DNA from: Haliotis asinina
Taxonomy: Eukaryota; Mollusca; Gastropoda; Lepetellida; Haliotidae
Reading direction: 5' to 3'
Assembly: GCF_037392515.1 (NCBI RefSeq)
Contig: NC_090282.1
Span: 57,870,843-57,934,842, forward strand
DNA: 64,000 bases
Both the position numbers and the translations under genes were made by a program. Under the pieces are notes generated by a model, which ran no database searches, was not told where the DNA came from, and saw nothing but the letters and a program-made list of their open reading frames with translations. Positions 1 through 10,473 of the stretch are shown here, piece by piece; positions within the stretch are counted from its first letter, which is position 1; each line of letters begins with the position of its first letter.

Positions 1-1037
1 CTACTGTGCCCCCAAAGTATACAGGGACGGAAAAGGTTGACTTGACACAATCCATGGGCTAGGGTAGAAGTGGGGAGTGTTTATTGTAATGGGGTTTCTA
101 GATAGGGTCCAAGGGCTGCTGAAAGTTAAAATAGTATAAGTCAGGAAGTAAATGATAGCCAGAAAAGACAGACTTTCAGAAATGACGTCACAGGTTCCCT
201 CCCTCCCTCAACCACCTACTCACTCCTGACTGGCTTGTTCCCATGTTCGAGAGTTGCAGTAGCTCAGCATCACATTACTGAGAACTGAGTTACACCATTT
301 TTTGCTGCAAAGTCTAACCTAAGTGTAACATATGATGTCTATGCCCCTCATGCATTAGGGGATTGACATTATCCCATAACATCATGGCATTTTAAAAAGT
401 TAATTGTTTGATGAGGGTTATTTGTCGTTGTTTCAGTGGAAAGGGTAAAGTATAGATGGTAAGATGGATGGGATAGGATGTTGAAGAGGTCCCACTCTGG
501 TGGATAGGTACTTCTTGGGAACTGCAGAATAGCAACTGTTGAATTCAGTGATGTGTAGAAGATGTTCAGCTATGTGTTTGTGGTACTAATTTCAGTTGGT
601 GAAGACAGACCCCCCTCGTGAGAGACTACCTTTGATATTAAATCTATGTCCTAATTTTCCTGTACTCATGACATGAAAATGCTTAGAATCACTTCATTGG
701 CATGATTTGTATCGTGCAGATCTTGATTGTTAAAGCATAGTTTTGTGGTTTTATTGTCTGCAATCCTGAACAAACTATGCAACTTAGAAACTTCTCATTA
801 TTACTCTTGTTCATATATTGACTTAGAGCAGAGACTTAATCATAAGAAGGACTCATCCTAGTTTGGGTTAACCTTGGTGCTCCCCTGGCACATACTGCTT
901 CATATATAGATCCACTTGTAGAGAGCAAACTTCTATATACTAGCAGCCCCTGCTCCATGTTGTCAACATGTCAAGAAGCATAGACAACCCTCCTCATATA
1001 GTAAGATGAAATTATCAAATGCTAATCTGGAAACTGT

Positions 1038-1140
1038 GGTGGCTGAGGAGGTTAGGCGGCTCACTTTGTATGCTGGCGATTAGGTGTCTGATTAGGTATG
1101 GGTTCCAATCCCAGGTGGAACTAGAATCTTTACTTAGCTA
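1038..1140 (+). mobile_element. SINE family C copy (class-II tRNA-like head)
   Basis: An A-box-like stretch (TGGCTGAGGAGGTTAGGC) is followed about 55 bases later by a B-box-like GGGTTCCAATCCC. The spacing between boxes is long, as in tRNA-Ser/Leu with a long variable arm. Related copies lie in reverse orientation near 2150 and 2680. It is too diverged to be a working tRNA gene. Confidence 0.5.
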
Positions 1141-1242
1141 AAGCAGTAATCCCAGATATATCATAATCCACATTTTGCCACTTTCTAATGGTGTTGTAAC
1201 AATCTAATGTTTGTCCCTAGAACATATACTTATTCCTAATAA

Positions 1243-1400
1243 GGTGGTGGGGTAGCCTAATGGTGAAAGTGTTTGCTCACCAAGTCGAAGGTCCGGGTTT
1301 GATTCCCCACATGAGCACAATGTGTGAAGCCCTTTTCTGGTGTACCATGATACTGATGCAATACTGCTAAAAGCACTGTAAAACTAATCTCACACATTTA
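1243..1400 (+). mobile_element. SINE family A copy (tRNA-derived)
   Basis: It has the family A layout: an A-box-like TAGCCTAATGG, then a B-box-like GGGTTTGATTCCCC, then the ATGTGTGAAGCCC body and a decayed tail (ACTGCTAAAAGC, then GTAAAACTAA). The A and B boxes are the internal RNA polymerase III promoter elements of tRNA-derived SINEs. Diverged copy. Confidence 0.75.
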
Positions 1401-2144
1401 TTCCTAATGTTAGATCCTTTTACACATACCTTACCATGACCTGCTTGTGTCACTGCTGAAAATCTGACCTGTGAAACCATTCTGTCATTTGCCTGTAATT
1501 ATTTAGAAAGAGGTGAAAAATCTGATTGAGTAGATAAATGGATATGACACTTCAACTGACTTCTGCTGTATAACATGAACAGTTTTAGTGTGATCAAACA
1601 TCTTGAAGTACTGTGAGTAAATTGCATTTGTCACTGTAGGGATTTTCATAAAAAAAGGTTTCACACAATTTGTTCAAAATCATTTGCAAGTTTCTGTGGT
1701 AAGATTCTTTTGTGTTTGCTTGGACTTTTGTGAGAATATTTATTTGGATTAAAATATGGGTTAAGCATTGTACACTCCCAATAAATAGGAGTCAGCATGT
1801 GTAGTATATGCCTGAACCGAGAAGCAAGTCTAGATTTTACCTGCAGTAAGTACAGGACAAACAACTGTCTGTCACTCCACCGGTGTCTAACGCATTTCCT
1901 TGCCTGGCTATTGTTCACAGTGTATACAGTGCAGCTACAATCAGCCCAGGGTACAGACACCTTCTGTGTTACACATATTGTTGTTTCAAGTTAAACCTGT
2001 GATCTGTTGGCAGTAGGCAGACATTTGATCTTACAGCCTCAGCCAGTCAGTCTGACTCATTGATGCATGTGTTGAATTACCATGCATCAAATGTTTTATT
2101 TTGGATTATGGTATCTCAGTGAACTAATCTAGTGCTTTTGTTAG

Positions 2145-2250
2145 GTTGAGGCCCATTCAGGATTCAAACTTACACTTTCAGAGTCAGGCACCTAATCATA
2201 AGCACACAGAGTCAGAAATCTAATCCAGGCTAAGTAAACTTAGTCTCAGT
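2145..2250 (-). mobile_element. SINE family C copy
   Basis: Reverse-strand relative of the element at 1038. It shares the body seen at 2672-2772 (TTTCAGAGTCAGG against TTTCAGAATCAGG on the + strand) and the B-box-like GGATTCAAAC. Ends are uncertain. Confidence 0.5.
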
Positions 2251-2671
2251 GTATTTCATTACACTCCACCACTGACTCTAACAAAACCTAGTAGAAGGTC
2301 GCGTGAGGTAACCTTTGAGCCACCAATGACCGTCCAATGAAATGTGAGATGGTTAAATAGATTTAACCAGTCAGACAATGGCTACTATTTAGGGATCGGA
2401 GGGACTTTCAAAATATTCAGGTCACAGACACTGATCTCAACACAAACAAAATTCCGCATATAGCACAATTATTTGACCTGTAGTATATACGCTTTGGGGT
2501 TTCTGTTGACATGGTTACCATTAGCTAATATTACCGCAAAATGACACCCTGGAATATTAGCTCCTGCGTCTTGATATATTCATGAACAATAATCATTGAT
2601 GAAGAAACTTTCGTGTGTGTTAATCTCATCATGTTCCTTATGAAAACATGGCACTGTTGGTGTACATGAGA

Positions 2672-2772
2672 CTCTGTAGATGAGGATTCAAACCAACACT
2701 TTCAGAATCAGGAACCTTATCGCAAACATACAAAGTCTGAAATTTAACCCACTCGGCCACTGCGACTTCTAC
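2672..2772 (-). mobile_element. SINE family C copy with tRNA-Ser/Leu-like head
   Basis: Read on the - strand it begins GCAGTGGCCGAGTGGGTTAA, which matches the 5' half of class II tRNAs (Ser/Leu), and ends with the B-box-like GGTTTGAATCC. The middle does not fold as a clear anticodon arm, so I call a SINE or tRNA-derived pseudogene. Confidence 0.55.
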
Positions 2773-3299
2773 GAATTGGTGAAGAGACTTTTGTCTTTAT
2801 TCAGCTCTGCATGTGACACTGTTGCACTACATGAGACTCTAGGTTCAACGTTTATTTCATATGGTGGTGTAGTTTGCACTGTTAGAGTTCATGACTTTCA
2901 AGTAAAATTGAAGTCGTATATGCTTGGGAATGGCTTTCTCTTTGATCAGAATGTTTGCTTGAAATGGTGCCAACTATTATGAAGAGTGTGCTAAGGGCAG
3001 TATTGTATTGTGAGCTTAGAATTCAATAATGTGCAGAACTATTTCAAACTAAGCCCTGTCATAGAAGCTACTTAGTGACCAGCTAAACAGAGTGCTCGTG
3101 GGGTGCATGGTTGTGCTTCCCAACAATTGATCCACTCGTTCCATACACATAATACAGTATTACATGCTGATAATAGGACACTGAATGAAAATGTTTCTAA
3201 GGAGTTTCTATTTGAATGTTTTGTGTAGGCTTTTCCATTGGTGTAAGGTGTTCCAAGGGCTCATGGTCAGGTACAGTATGGTGACAGGAGCACTTTCTG

Positions 3300-4395
3300 A
3301 CCTTTCAGTACAACGTGACCTGAAAACACCATCACTATCATGGCTCCACACAGAGCTGATAGGTTAGGGTGGCCTGCAAACTACGCCAGTGTACTGGCTT
3401 CATACAGACCTGACAGGGCAGGGTGACCTGGAAACATCGTCACTCATGGCTCCACACAGACCTGACAGGACAGGGTGACCTGTAAACAGCATCAATGCCA
3501 TGGCTCCACTCAGACCTGACAGGAGAGGGTGACCTGGAAACATCACCATACTGGCTTCACACAGAACTGAGACAGGGTGACCTGGAAATATCAGCGTACT
3601 TGGCTCCACACAGACCTGATAGGACAGGGTGACCTGGAACCAGCGTCACTGTCATGGCTCCACACAGACCTGACTAGACAGGGTGACCTGGAAACATCAC
3701 CGTATTGGCTCCATACAGACCTGATAGGACAGGGTGACCTGGAAATATCACCGTACTTGGCTCGACACAGACCTGACAGGATAGGGTGACCTGGAAACAG
3801 CATCACTGTCATGGCTCCACACAGACCTGACAGGACAGGGTGACCTGGAAACAGCATCAATGCCATGGCTCCACTCAGACCTGACAGGAGAGGGTGACCT
3901 GGAAACATCACCATACTGGCTCCACACAGAACTGAGACAGGGTGACCTGGAAATATCAGCGTACTTGGCTCCACACAGACCTGATAGGACAGGGTGACCT
4001 GGAACCAGCGTCACTGTCATGGCTCCACACAGACCTGACTAGACAGGGTGACCTGGAAACATCACCGTATTGGCTCCATACAGACCTGATAGGACAGGGT
4101 GACCTGGAAATATCACCGTACTTGGCTCGACACAGACCTGACAGGATAGGGTGACCTGGAAACAGCATCACTGTCATGGCTCCACACAGACCTGACAGGA
4201 CAGGGTGACCTGGAAACAGCATCACTGTCATGGCTCCACACAGACCTGACAGGTCAGGGTGACCTGGAAACATCACCGTACTTGGCTCCACACAGACCTG
4301 ACAGGACAGAGTGACTTGGAAACAGCGTCACTGTCATGGCTCCACACAGACCTAACAGGACAGGGTGACCTGTGAACAGTGTCACTGTCATGGCA
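3300..4395. repeat. Minisatellite, units of about 52 bp (48-54), with a 365-bp higher-order copy
   Basis: The word GGTGACCTG recurs at 3422, 3474, 3528, 3576, 3628, 3682 and 3733, giving spacings of 48-54 bases. About 20 units are present, each carrying CACACAGACCTGA. A seven-unit block is duplicated: 3577-3789 and 3942-4154 translate identically and lie 365 bases apart. Open frames on both strands are by-products of the repeat. Confidence 0.95.
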
Positions 4396-5091
4396 TACCA
4401 ACATGAAAGAAAGGAAAGAGAAAACAAATTGAGTTGGGACGTCAGTGGCGTTGGTTGCTTGTGTTTTCATTCAATACTGTATCTAGAGTGTTAAGTTAAA
4501 GTTGAGAGTACATCCTAATAACAGATAAACAAACAAGTGACACCTACAACTCAATTAGCTGGCACTACTGCTACATTTGATTCATGCCGCAGTGTGTGTG
4601 TCACTGTTCACATGGGTATTTGTCAGAGAAAGGGAGGTGTATATCGACATTACATGCAAATATAGAGTTACAAGGGTACTTTCTCTTGTCGGGTCCATGA
4701 AATCATATTGAGATATCCGAAATATCGAGACATCTGTATGGAGTTAAAAGAAATCAAATAATGCTAAATAATAAAGGATTTTACCAGGACTGAGAAATTA
4801 TATTGAGACAACCAAGATATCTAGTTATCAGAGTTCGACACAGTTGTGTTTAACTGTAGTTGATTGATGCAATCTGACAATCTGGCAATCAGTTCATGAT
4901 TTCATCAAAATGGATGTAGAATGTAGACTGAAATTTGAAACAATGTGAATAAAACAGCTGACAAATGTAAGTCCAAATACACACTGGACACATTTTCCAA
5001 CAAGATAGGTGGATCAGTTCTCAAGCTTTTGATCACTGGATTGTTCTGTCCAGAATATTGTTTACAGGCCAATGCCATGTATAAACAAACA

Positions 5092-5160
5092 CACTCACTC
5101 TCACTCACTCACTCACTCACTCACTCACTCACTCACTCACTCACTCACTCACTCACTCAC
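5092..5160. repeat. (CACT)n microsatellite
   Basis: About 17 nearly perfect copies of CACT/ACTC. SINE family A elements in this window end in ACTCACTC runs, so this tract may be an expanded SINE tail, but no SINE body is visible next to it. Confidence 0.95.
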
Positions 5161-5989
5161 TTTAACCTAATAACAGGATTAACTTGCGTACTTGAGTGCA
5201 TATTCGATGATATGACATGTCCTGCTTTTGACCTGATCAAAACTCATTATTGCATTGATTCTGCACACACCTCTCTACACAGCTGTATGTATGAGGAAAA
5301 TGTATGCTAAATGCAAGAAATAGCATTCCGTAATTAAGACTATATGGAAAGCCTATCCACCAAGTTTAACAATCTCCTAACACTGCAATAACTTAGATTT
5401 TTCTCTTGAAATGATCACATTAAAAACACATGTCCATTATTTCCATATTTTTTCAATTAACTCTGAATAATTGTTTTTAGGGGCAGTGGTTGACCTAATA
5501 GTTAAAATGAAATTTTATGTTTTCCTTGAAAAACTGTTACACAAGTCTATGCTTTCCATAAGTCTTAACGCGTTTCATCTTGAGATAAGTAAAATGATAC
5601 ACACATTTAGTAAAGAAGAACGATGTAAAGCTATGTCAAGCTATGAACAATATTCTAAAATGCACCATATGAGAGGGTTTCACATTATGATCAAGAGCTT
5701 GTTTTGTGATGTTCTCATGCGATAAGTAATTACTTAACATGTGGAACCATGCATTATTTGACAGGTTGTCTCTCAGTGTTTAAAGTTAAGAGCTGTATCA
5801 GTAGTACATGTATTATAAAGATTAATTTGACGTTGGATCATATGCATGTGTGTGTATGTTTAAGGCTGCTCATTTGATTGATATCAGGATATACAGCAAA
5901 GGCTGTTTGTTGTACAATGTTGAACAATGATGTAGTGTTTTGAGATGTGTTTATCAACAGACTAATGCTCCAGGTTTAAGAATTGGCAG

Positions 5990-6150
5990 TAGGGTAGCCT
6001 AGTGGTTAAAGTATGTGTTTGTCCCACCAAAGGCTTGGTTTGTTTTCCCACATTGGTTCATTGTGTGAAACCCATTTCTGGTGTCCTCTACTATGATATT
6101 GTTGGGATAGTGATAAAAGTGGCGTAAAACTAAAGTCACTCACTTGCTCA
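5990..6150 (+). mobile_element. SINE family A copy, full layout
   Basis: A-box-like TAGCCTAGTGGTTAAAG, a degraded B box, then CATTGTGTGAAACCCATTTC and the 3' tail with GTGGCGTAAAAC followed by CACTCACT. It abuts a family B element four bases downstream. Confidence 0.8.
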
Positions 6151-6153
6151 TAA

Positions 6154-6340
6154 GGTTATAATTGGTCTTTAGCAGCCCATGCTTGCTGTAAGAGGTGGCC
6201 ATGGGTATCCGGTGGTCACTGTGTTGTTTGTAGGGGTCAGTGCTCAAGATGCATGCTGATATCAATCACTAGATTGCCTGATCCAGATTTGCGTATTTAC
6301 AGATCGCTGCCATATAGCTGGAATATTGCAGAGTGAAATT
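6154..6340 (+). mobile_element. SINE-like family B copy
   Basis: Body word AGCCCATGCTTGCTGTAAG, then a region resembling GATCACTGGATTGTCTGG, and the shared 3' module CATATAGCTGGAATATTGC. It lies directly downstream of a family A copy. Confidence 0.7.
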
Positions 6341-8889
6341 TAAACTTAAATATAAACTCACTATTGCAACAGCTAATGTTACCTATATGGAATAACAGGC
6401 TTATGCTGAGCACTTGATGATGACTGATGAAATGCTCTGTATGCCATGTCTTGCATATATGAAAGCTGTTCTAGGGGTGTATTTTCACAGCCATCAAGGG
6501 AGATAAGTATACTCCACCATGGTGCAACTGCCTTTTATCTACCAGGCTCCTAAGCTCTGCAGTTTTGTAGTTGGTCATCTTGTCAGCAGGGGCCTGAAGT
6601 AGGCCATCCTGTTTGTGTCGAAGGGAAGCAGCAAGTGACTAGGGTAACCAGAAGGTGGATCACACATGTGAACAGTGCAAGGGTTGGCCATGTGCTACCA
6701 TGTAATAGTAAAGGCATTCTTTGTCACTTGCCTCCCACTCCAGTTTTAGGGCTCTCTTTACTGTTTTCTATCACATCGCCCAGATTGTACAGTGCCGCAG
6801 TCACTGAGATGTAGGCCAGGAGCAGACGGCCAAGTGTTTCCAGGAGAAGTCAATCTGCTGCACATTTGCCAGCATTGTTGACTTGAGTGGACACAGTTCT
6901 TTACAAGTTTTGCTTATCCTAACATTTAAAGGGCCGGACTGCTCCTCATTAGGCTAGGAATTCAGTACTGGACATGTAATGGTTGGCTTTGAGAAAATAG
7001 TGTCAGATAACAAAATCATAAAGGAGTGTATTTTAACTCAGCAGGATGATCTTTCTAATAAATGAATGATTGGCCCTTTAACCCAACTTAGATATTTCAG
7101 ATTTTAGCAACAATTATGAACAGACTGCTTTGCATATGTATACAGAGGCACCCAATTTTTAATGTCTACAAGTTGTCATTGCTAGTGGTTATGTTTGAAT
7201 AGTATGCTAAAGTTGTGTTTGGCTAAATTATGACTAATAGTATGATGCTACTCCAGTTACACATGATATTCCCCAGGTGTTTGATAAACACGGCTGTAAT
7301 ACTTACATGGTAACCAGGGCCTGATCTACAGTTTGTAGCACTATGTTATTTGTAAGCCTATGATAAATGGTGTAGTTACGGTAGCCCTACACACTGCAAA
7401 CACTTTTTTGGATCTGGACCCAGGAGAAAAAAGTTGGTGAATGGTGGGGATCCTGTATACAGTGTCCATGTGTAAGACATCTAACCTTTGTACACAGCAC
7501 ATGTAGGTACAAGACAACTTGTGGCAAGGATTCCTCCCAGCATAGGTCAAGTGAGGAGGTATGGGTTGTAATGAAAACATTACCATCTTTGTTGGAGTGA
7601 TTGCTCTGAAAGAAATGCAGCAGACAAGTCCCCAGTCAGCAATACTTGTTTTAGCCAGGCCTAATAGCCTTAAACAAGCTGGGAGAGCTGATCAGTCTCA
7701 CATGTTACGGATACAGTGTCAGTAGATACAGCATTGGGTTTCTAGGGAAATTTACTTCCATTGACATACTGAAGATGTTAAAGCTTTCTTCATGAAAACA
7801 CTTTCTTCCTTGAAATTTGTCAATGACTTCAGTTAGTGGTTATGGACTTGTACAGCTTGAAGTGAATTCTGTAGATATGTCACCAACGAGAAAGATATGT
7901 CAACACCTTCAAAAGCTACATTCATACAGCTAACATCATCTACATCTCATTATTCACTGTAGTATTAAACATTGAGATTGGTTGATAATTCAGCAAGACA
8001 TGTTTAGTCATTCTATGTGTACCACTGTACATGTGTGTAAACTTGTCTTACACAACATATTCATTGTAGTTTAAAATTCAACTGCTTTGGTTATCCAAGA
8101 CCAAAAGTTTATTTTAAATTACAGTGCATTTGGTTGGGGCCTGAGTAGACATACTTAGACATATATAAAGAAAAACTCTTTATATCCACTAAACGTATCC
8201 TCGCATATTGCAAAAGGGTGATGCCCACAGTCTTGAGACCATTTGGTCCTTCCTTATACTTAGTGTCTGAAACAAACCATTTTTGTCCTGAGGTTGATGT
8301 TCCCTGCTACATGAGTTGCTCTGCCAGAGTGTTTACTTGTTGTATGCTTGGTGATAAAGAGGCAAGATGTATTTCCAACTGCTGTTGAACAGTCCAACAG
8401 TTTGTATTCACCATACTACTGTTGTTGTTATACGGGCCAGATTATCCCCTGTGACTGACCCAAGGTCAAGTGTTTATTGTTCTGGTCACAGCGAAGTCCA
8501 AGCGAAGTCCAAGCCTCTTTTCGGATATTTGATACAATGCTAAGTCACAAAAACCTGATTTACAGACATGACTGCAGAATAGCTTACATCTGCAATGACC
8601 AATGTTGGTTTCAATATGGCGTCATGTGGCATTGAAAATAGATGAATCAAGACATTGCTGTTTACAACTGCTGTTTGATATATCTTGTTTACTCAGACAC
8701 TGTAGTTTACTCCTGTAATTAGAGAAGGTGAAGAGGTTTAGACTGGTTGTTGTTTTAAATCCTGAGGCATGCTTTGCTTTTCAAATTGGAATTTCAGGCT
8801 TTTTTTAGATTAATGGCTTTCGGTATTTCTGTTAAGCTACCTCTTGTATCTTGTTATATTATATACATGAACCAATTTTGTTGTTTCAG

Positions 8890-10473
8890 ATGCAGCAGAT
8901 TCTATACCAGAACTACAAAGAGGACAAAGGATCTTTCAAGAAGACACTAAAGAGCAAGGAGGTTGAGAAGGCTGTGACCCTGCACCCAGTAAAGGACCCA
9001 GTGTATCAGTACCGCATCTACAACCATATCCAGTCCACCATCATCATGAACCTGCATCAGAAGGAGCTGCGGCTGATCCGGGAGGTCACCATGATGGAGC
9101 AGCTGCTTGGACTGCAGAAGTCCAACATCGTGGACAACAAGCTGGGCATCTTGCCCTCGCTCAATAAATACCCACCAAAATCAGAGGAGGAAGTGCTCAC
9201 TTGGGACTTTTTGAAAAAGCCTATATATTCTCATAATCATTTGAATCCAAAGCGGGGAATGGAAGCATCGTTGTCAGGGGCTTTGGATGATGTTGTCATG
9301 CAAGTCATGCAGTTAGTGAATAAAAATGCTCGTCAGAGGGGGAGGACTATAGATTTTAAAGAAATTCTGTATGGTTATAGGAGGACTAACCCTTTATTTG
9401 GGGCAGATTACATTCTTGACTTATTGCTCATATATCGCAAACACAAAGGCCGCAAAATGACAGTACCTGTGCGTCGCCATGCTTATTTGCAGCAATCCTT
9501 TATGAATGTGTTGTTCATTGAGGAGATTCCCAAATATCATCCAAGGCCAAGTGTTGGGGGACAAGTGATAAACTTGTTCAGGCAGATAGCTGGTGGATCA
9601 GATGATCTGAAAGCTTTAGACAAAAGAAAAGAAACAATTCATTTTATAATGCCTCTTGCTGGACGATTAAAAATATTTCAGCGCTTTATGCGAAACATTG
9701 AGGAGGTGTGTTTTAAGTCTGGTGAAAATGTGCATCTTCATGTGGTGTTGTTCAACAGTGAAAAAGAAGACATGGCTTTGGAGCGGAGCATTGATCTGCT
9801 TCAGAAGTATCAAAGGAAATATGGTGGCAATAACATCGAGATCATACAAGCAAACGGTGCTTTCAATCGTGGTAGGGGATTGGAGTTGGGAGCTTCAAAA
9901 TGCAAGAGTGATGCATTGTTGTATTTCATAGATGTGGACATTGTTCTGAGGAGAGATGCCTTGAATCGCATTCGCCTGAACACTAAGCAAGGCTTCCAGG
10001 TGTACTTCCCCATTGTGTTCAGCCAGTTCGACCCAACAACAGTGTGCCAGGATGACAGTCTGCACTGTGTGTGCACAAGCACCAACAACTGTGTGATCAA
10101 GCCATATGACTTCCATCATGACACAGGCTACTGGAGACAGTTTGGCTTTGGCATTGCTGCCATGTATCGCAGTGACATGCTGTCCGTAGGGGGCTTTGAT
10201 CTCAGCATAGAGGGCTGGGGGAAAGAGGATGTGGACCTCTACACTAAATTCATTGAAAGCAATATCACAGTGTTTCGCTCTATAGACCCAGGAATGACAC
10301 ATGCTTTCCACCCAATAGAGTGTGATGCTAGTCTGGAGACAAATCAGATGACCATGTGCATCAACTCCAAAGCCCAGAGCTACGGGTCAGTGTGGCAAAT
10401 GGCGGAAACAGTATACAGTGAAGACGACATCATGCGGCGCCACGAGAAGCATTCACTGGATGTGCGATCCTAA
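8890..10473 (+). CDS. CHSY1: Chondroitin sulfate synthase (CHSY1/CHSY3 type), terminal coding exon, partial gene
   Basis: This is the C-terminal 527 residues of a Golgi type II glycosyltransferase that builds the chondroitin chain by adding GlcUA and GalNAc in turn. The exon starts at 8890, right after TTGTTTCAG, in phase 0, and ends at TAA 10471-10473. Family features are clear. RRGMEASLSGALDDVVMQV and GADYILDLLLIYRKHKG match the inter-domain region. FNRGRG, the FIDVDIVL stretch with the metal-binding DVD (exon residues 348-350), YFPIVFSQFDP, and GWGKEDVDLY belong to the C-terminal GalNAc-transferase domain. The N-terminal membrane anchor and the GlcUA-transferase part are absent and should be in exons left of the window. 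Vertebrate CHSY1 also has one large last exon, from memory. CHSY1 versus CHSY3 cannot be decided, as molluscs may carry a single ancestral gene. Confidence 0.93.
   Translation: MQQILYQNYKEDKGSFKKTLKSKEVEKAVTLHPVKDPVYQYRIYNHIQSTIIMNLHQKELRLIREVTMMEQLLGLQKSNIVDNKLGILPSLNKYPPKSEEEVLTWDFLKKPIYSHNHLNPKRGMEASLSGALDDVVMQVMQLVNKNARQRGRTIDFKEILYGYRRTNPLFGADYILDLLLIYRKHKGRKMTVPVRRHAYLQQSFMNVLFIEEIPKYHPRPSVGGQVINLFRQIAGGSDDLKALDKRKETIHFIMPLAGRLKIFQRFMRNIEEVCFKSGENVHLHVVLFNSEKEDMALERSIDLLQKYQRKYGGNNIEIIQANGAFNRGRGLELGASKCKSDALLYFIDVDIVLRRDALNRIRLNTKQGFQVYFPIVFSQFDPTTVCQDDSLHCVCTSTNNCVIKPYDFHHDTGYWRQFGFGIAAMYRSDMLSVGGFDLSIEGWGKEDVDLYTKFIESNITVFRSIDPGMTHAFHPIECDASLETNQMTMCINSKAQSYGSVWQMAETVYSEDDIMRRHEKHSLDVRS

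Larger units (their letters stand above)
1..8889. other. Non-coding DNA upstream of the CHSY terminal exon (intron or intergenic)
   Basis: No coding exon could be supported here; open frames are short and lack family motifs or plausible splice sites. Because 8890 is a splice acceptor of a + strand gene, at least the right part should be intron of that gene. The region holds a 52-bp minisatellite, a CACT microsatellite and several SINE copies, listed separately. Some short stretches may be 5' exons that I cannot recognise. Confidence 0.6.

Noticed and set aside
183..190. Isolated CRE word TGACGTCA
   Set aside because: A single site with no identified transcription start nearby; expected by chance at some frequency.
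3400..4291. Several open frames on both strands encoding repeated RSPCPVRSVWS-type peptides
   Set aside because: They are by-products of the 52-bp minisatellite; frames appear on both strands and the unit length varies between 48 and 54 bases, breaking the frame.
4680..4845. AT-rich stretch with repeated GAGATATC/AAGATATC words that might be a decayed pogo-type MITE
   Set aside because: I could not find matching ends or a TA duplication, so the call is too weak.
9667..10311. Open frames on the - strand and other + strand frame inside the CHSY exon
   Set aside because: They are shadows of a strongly supported coding exon.
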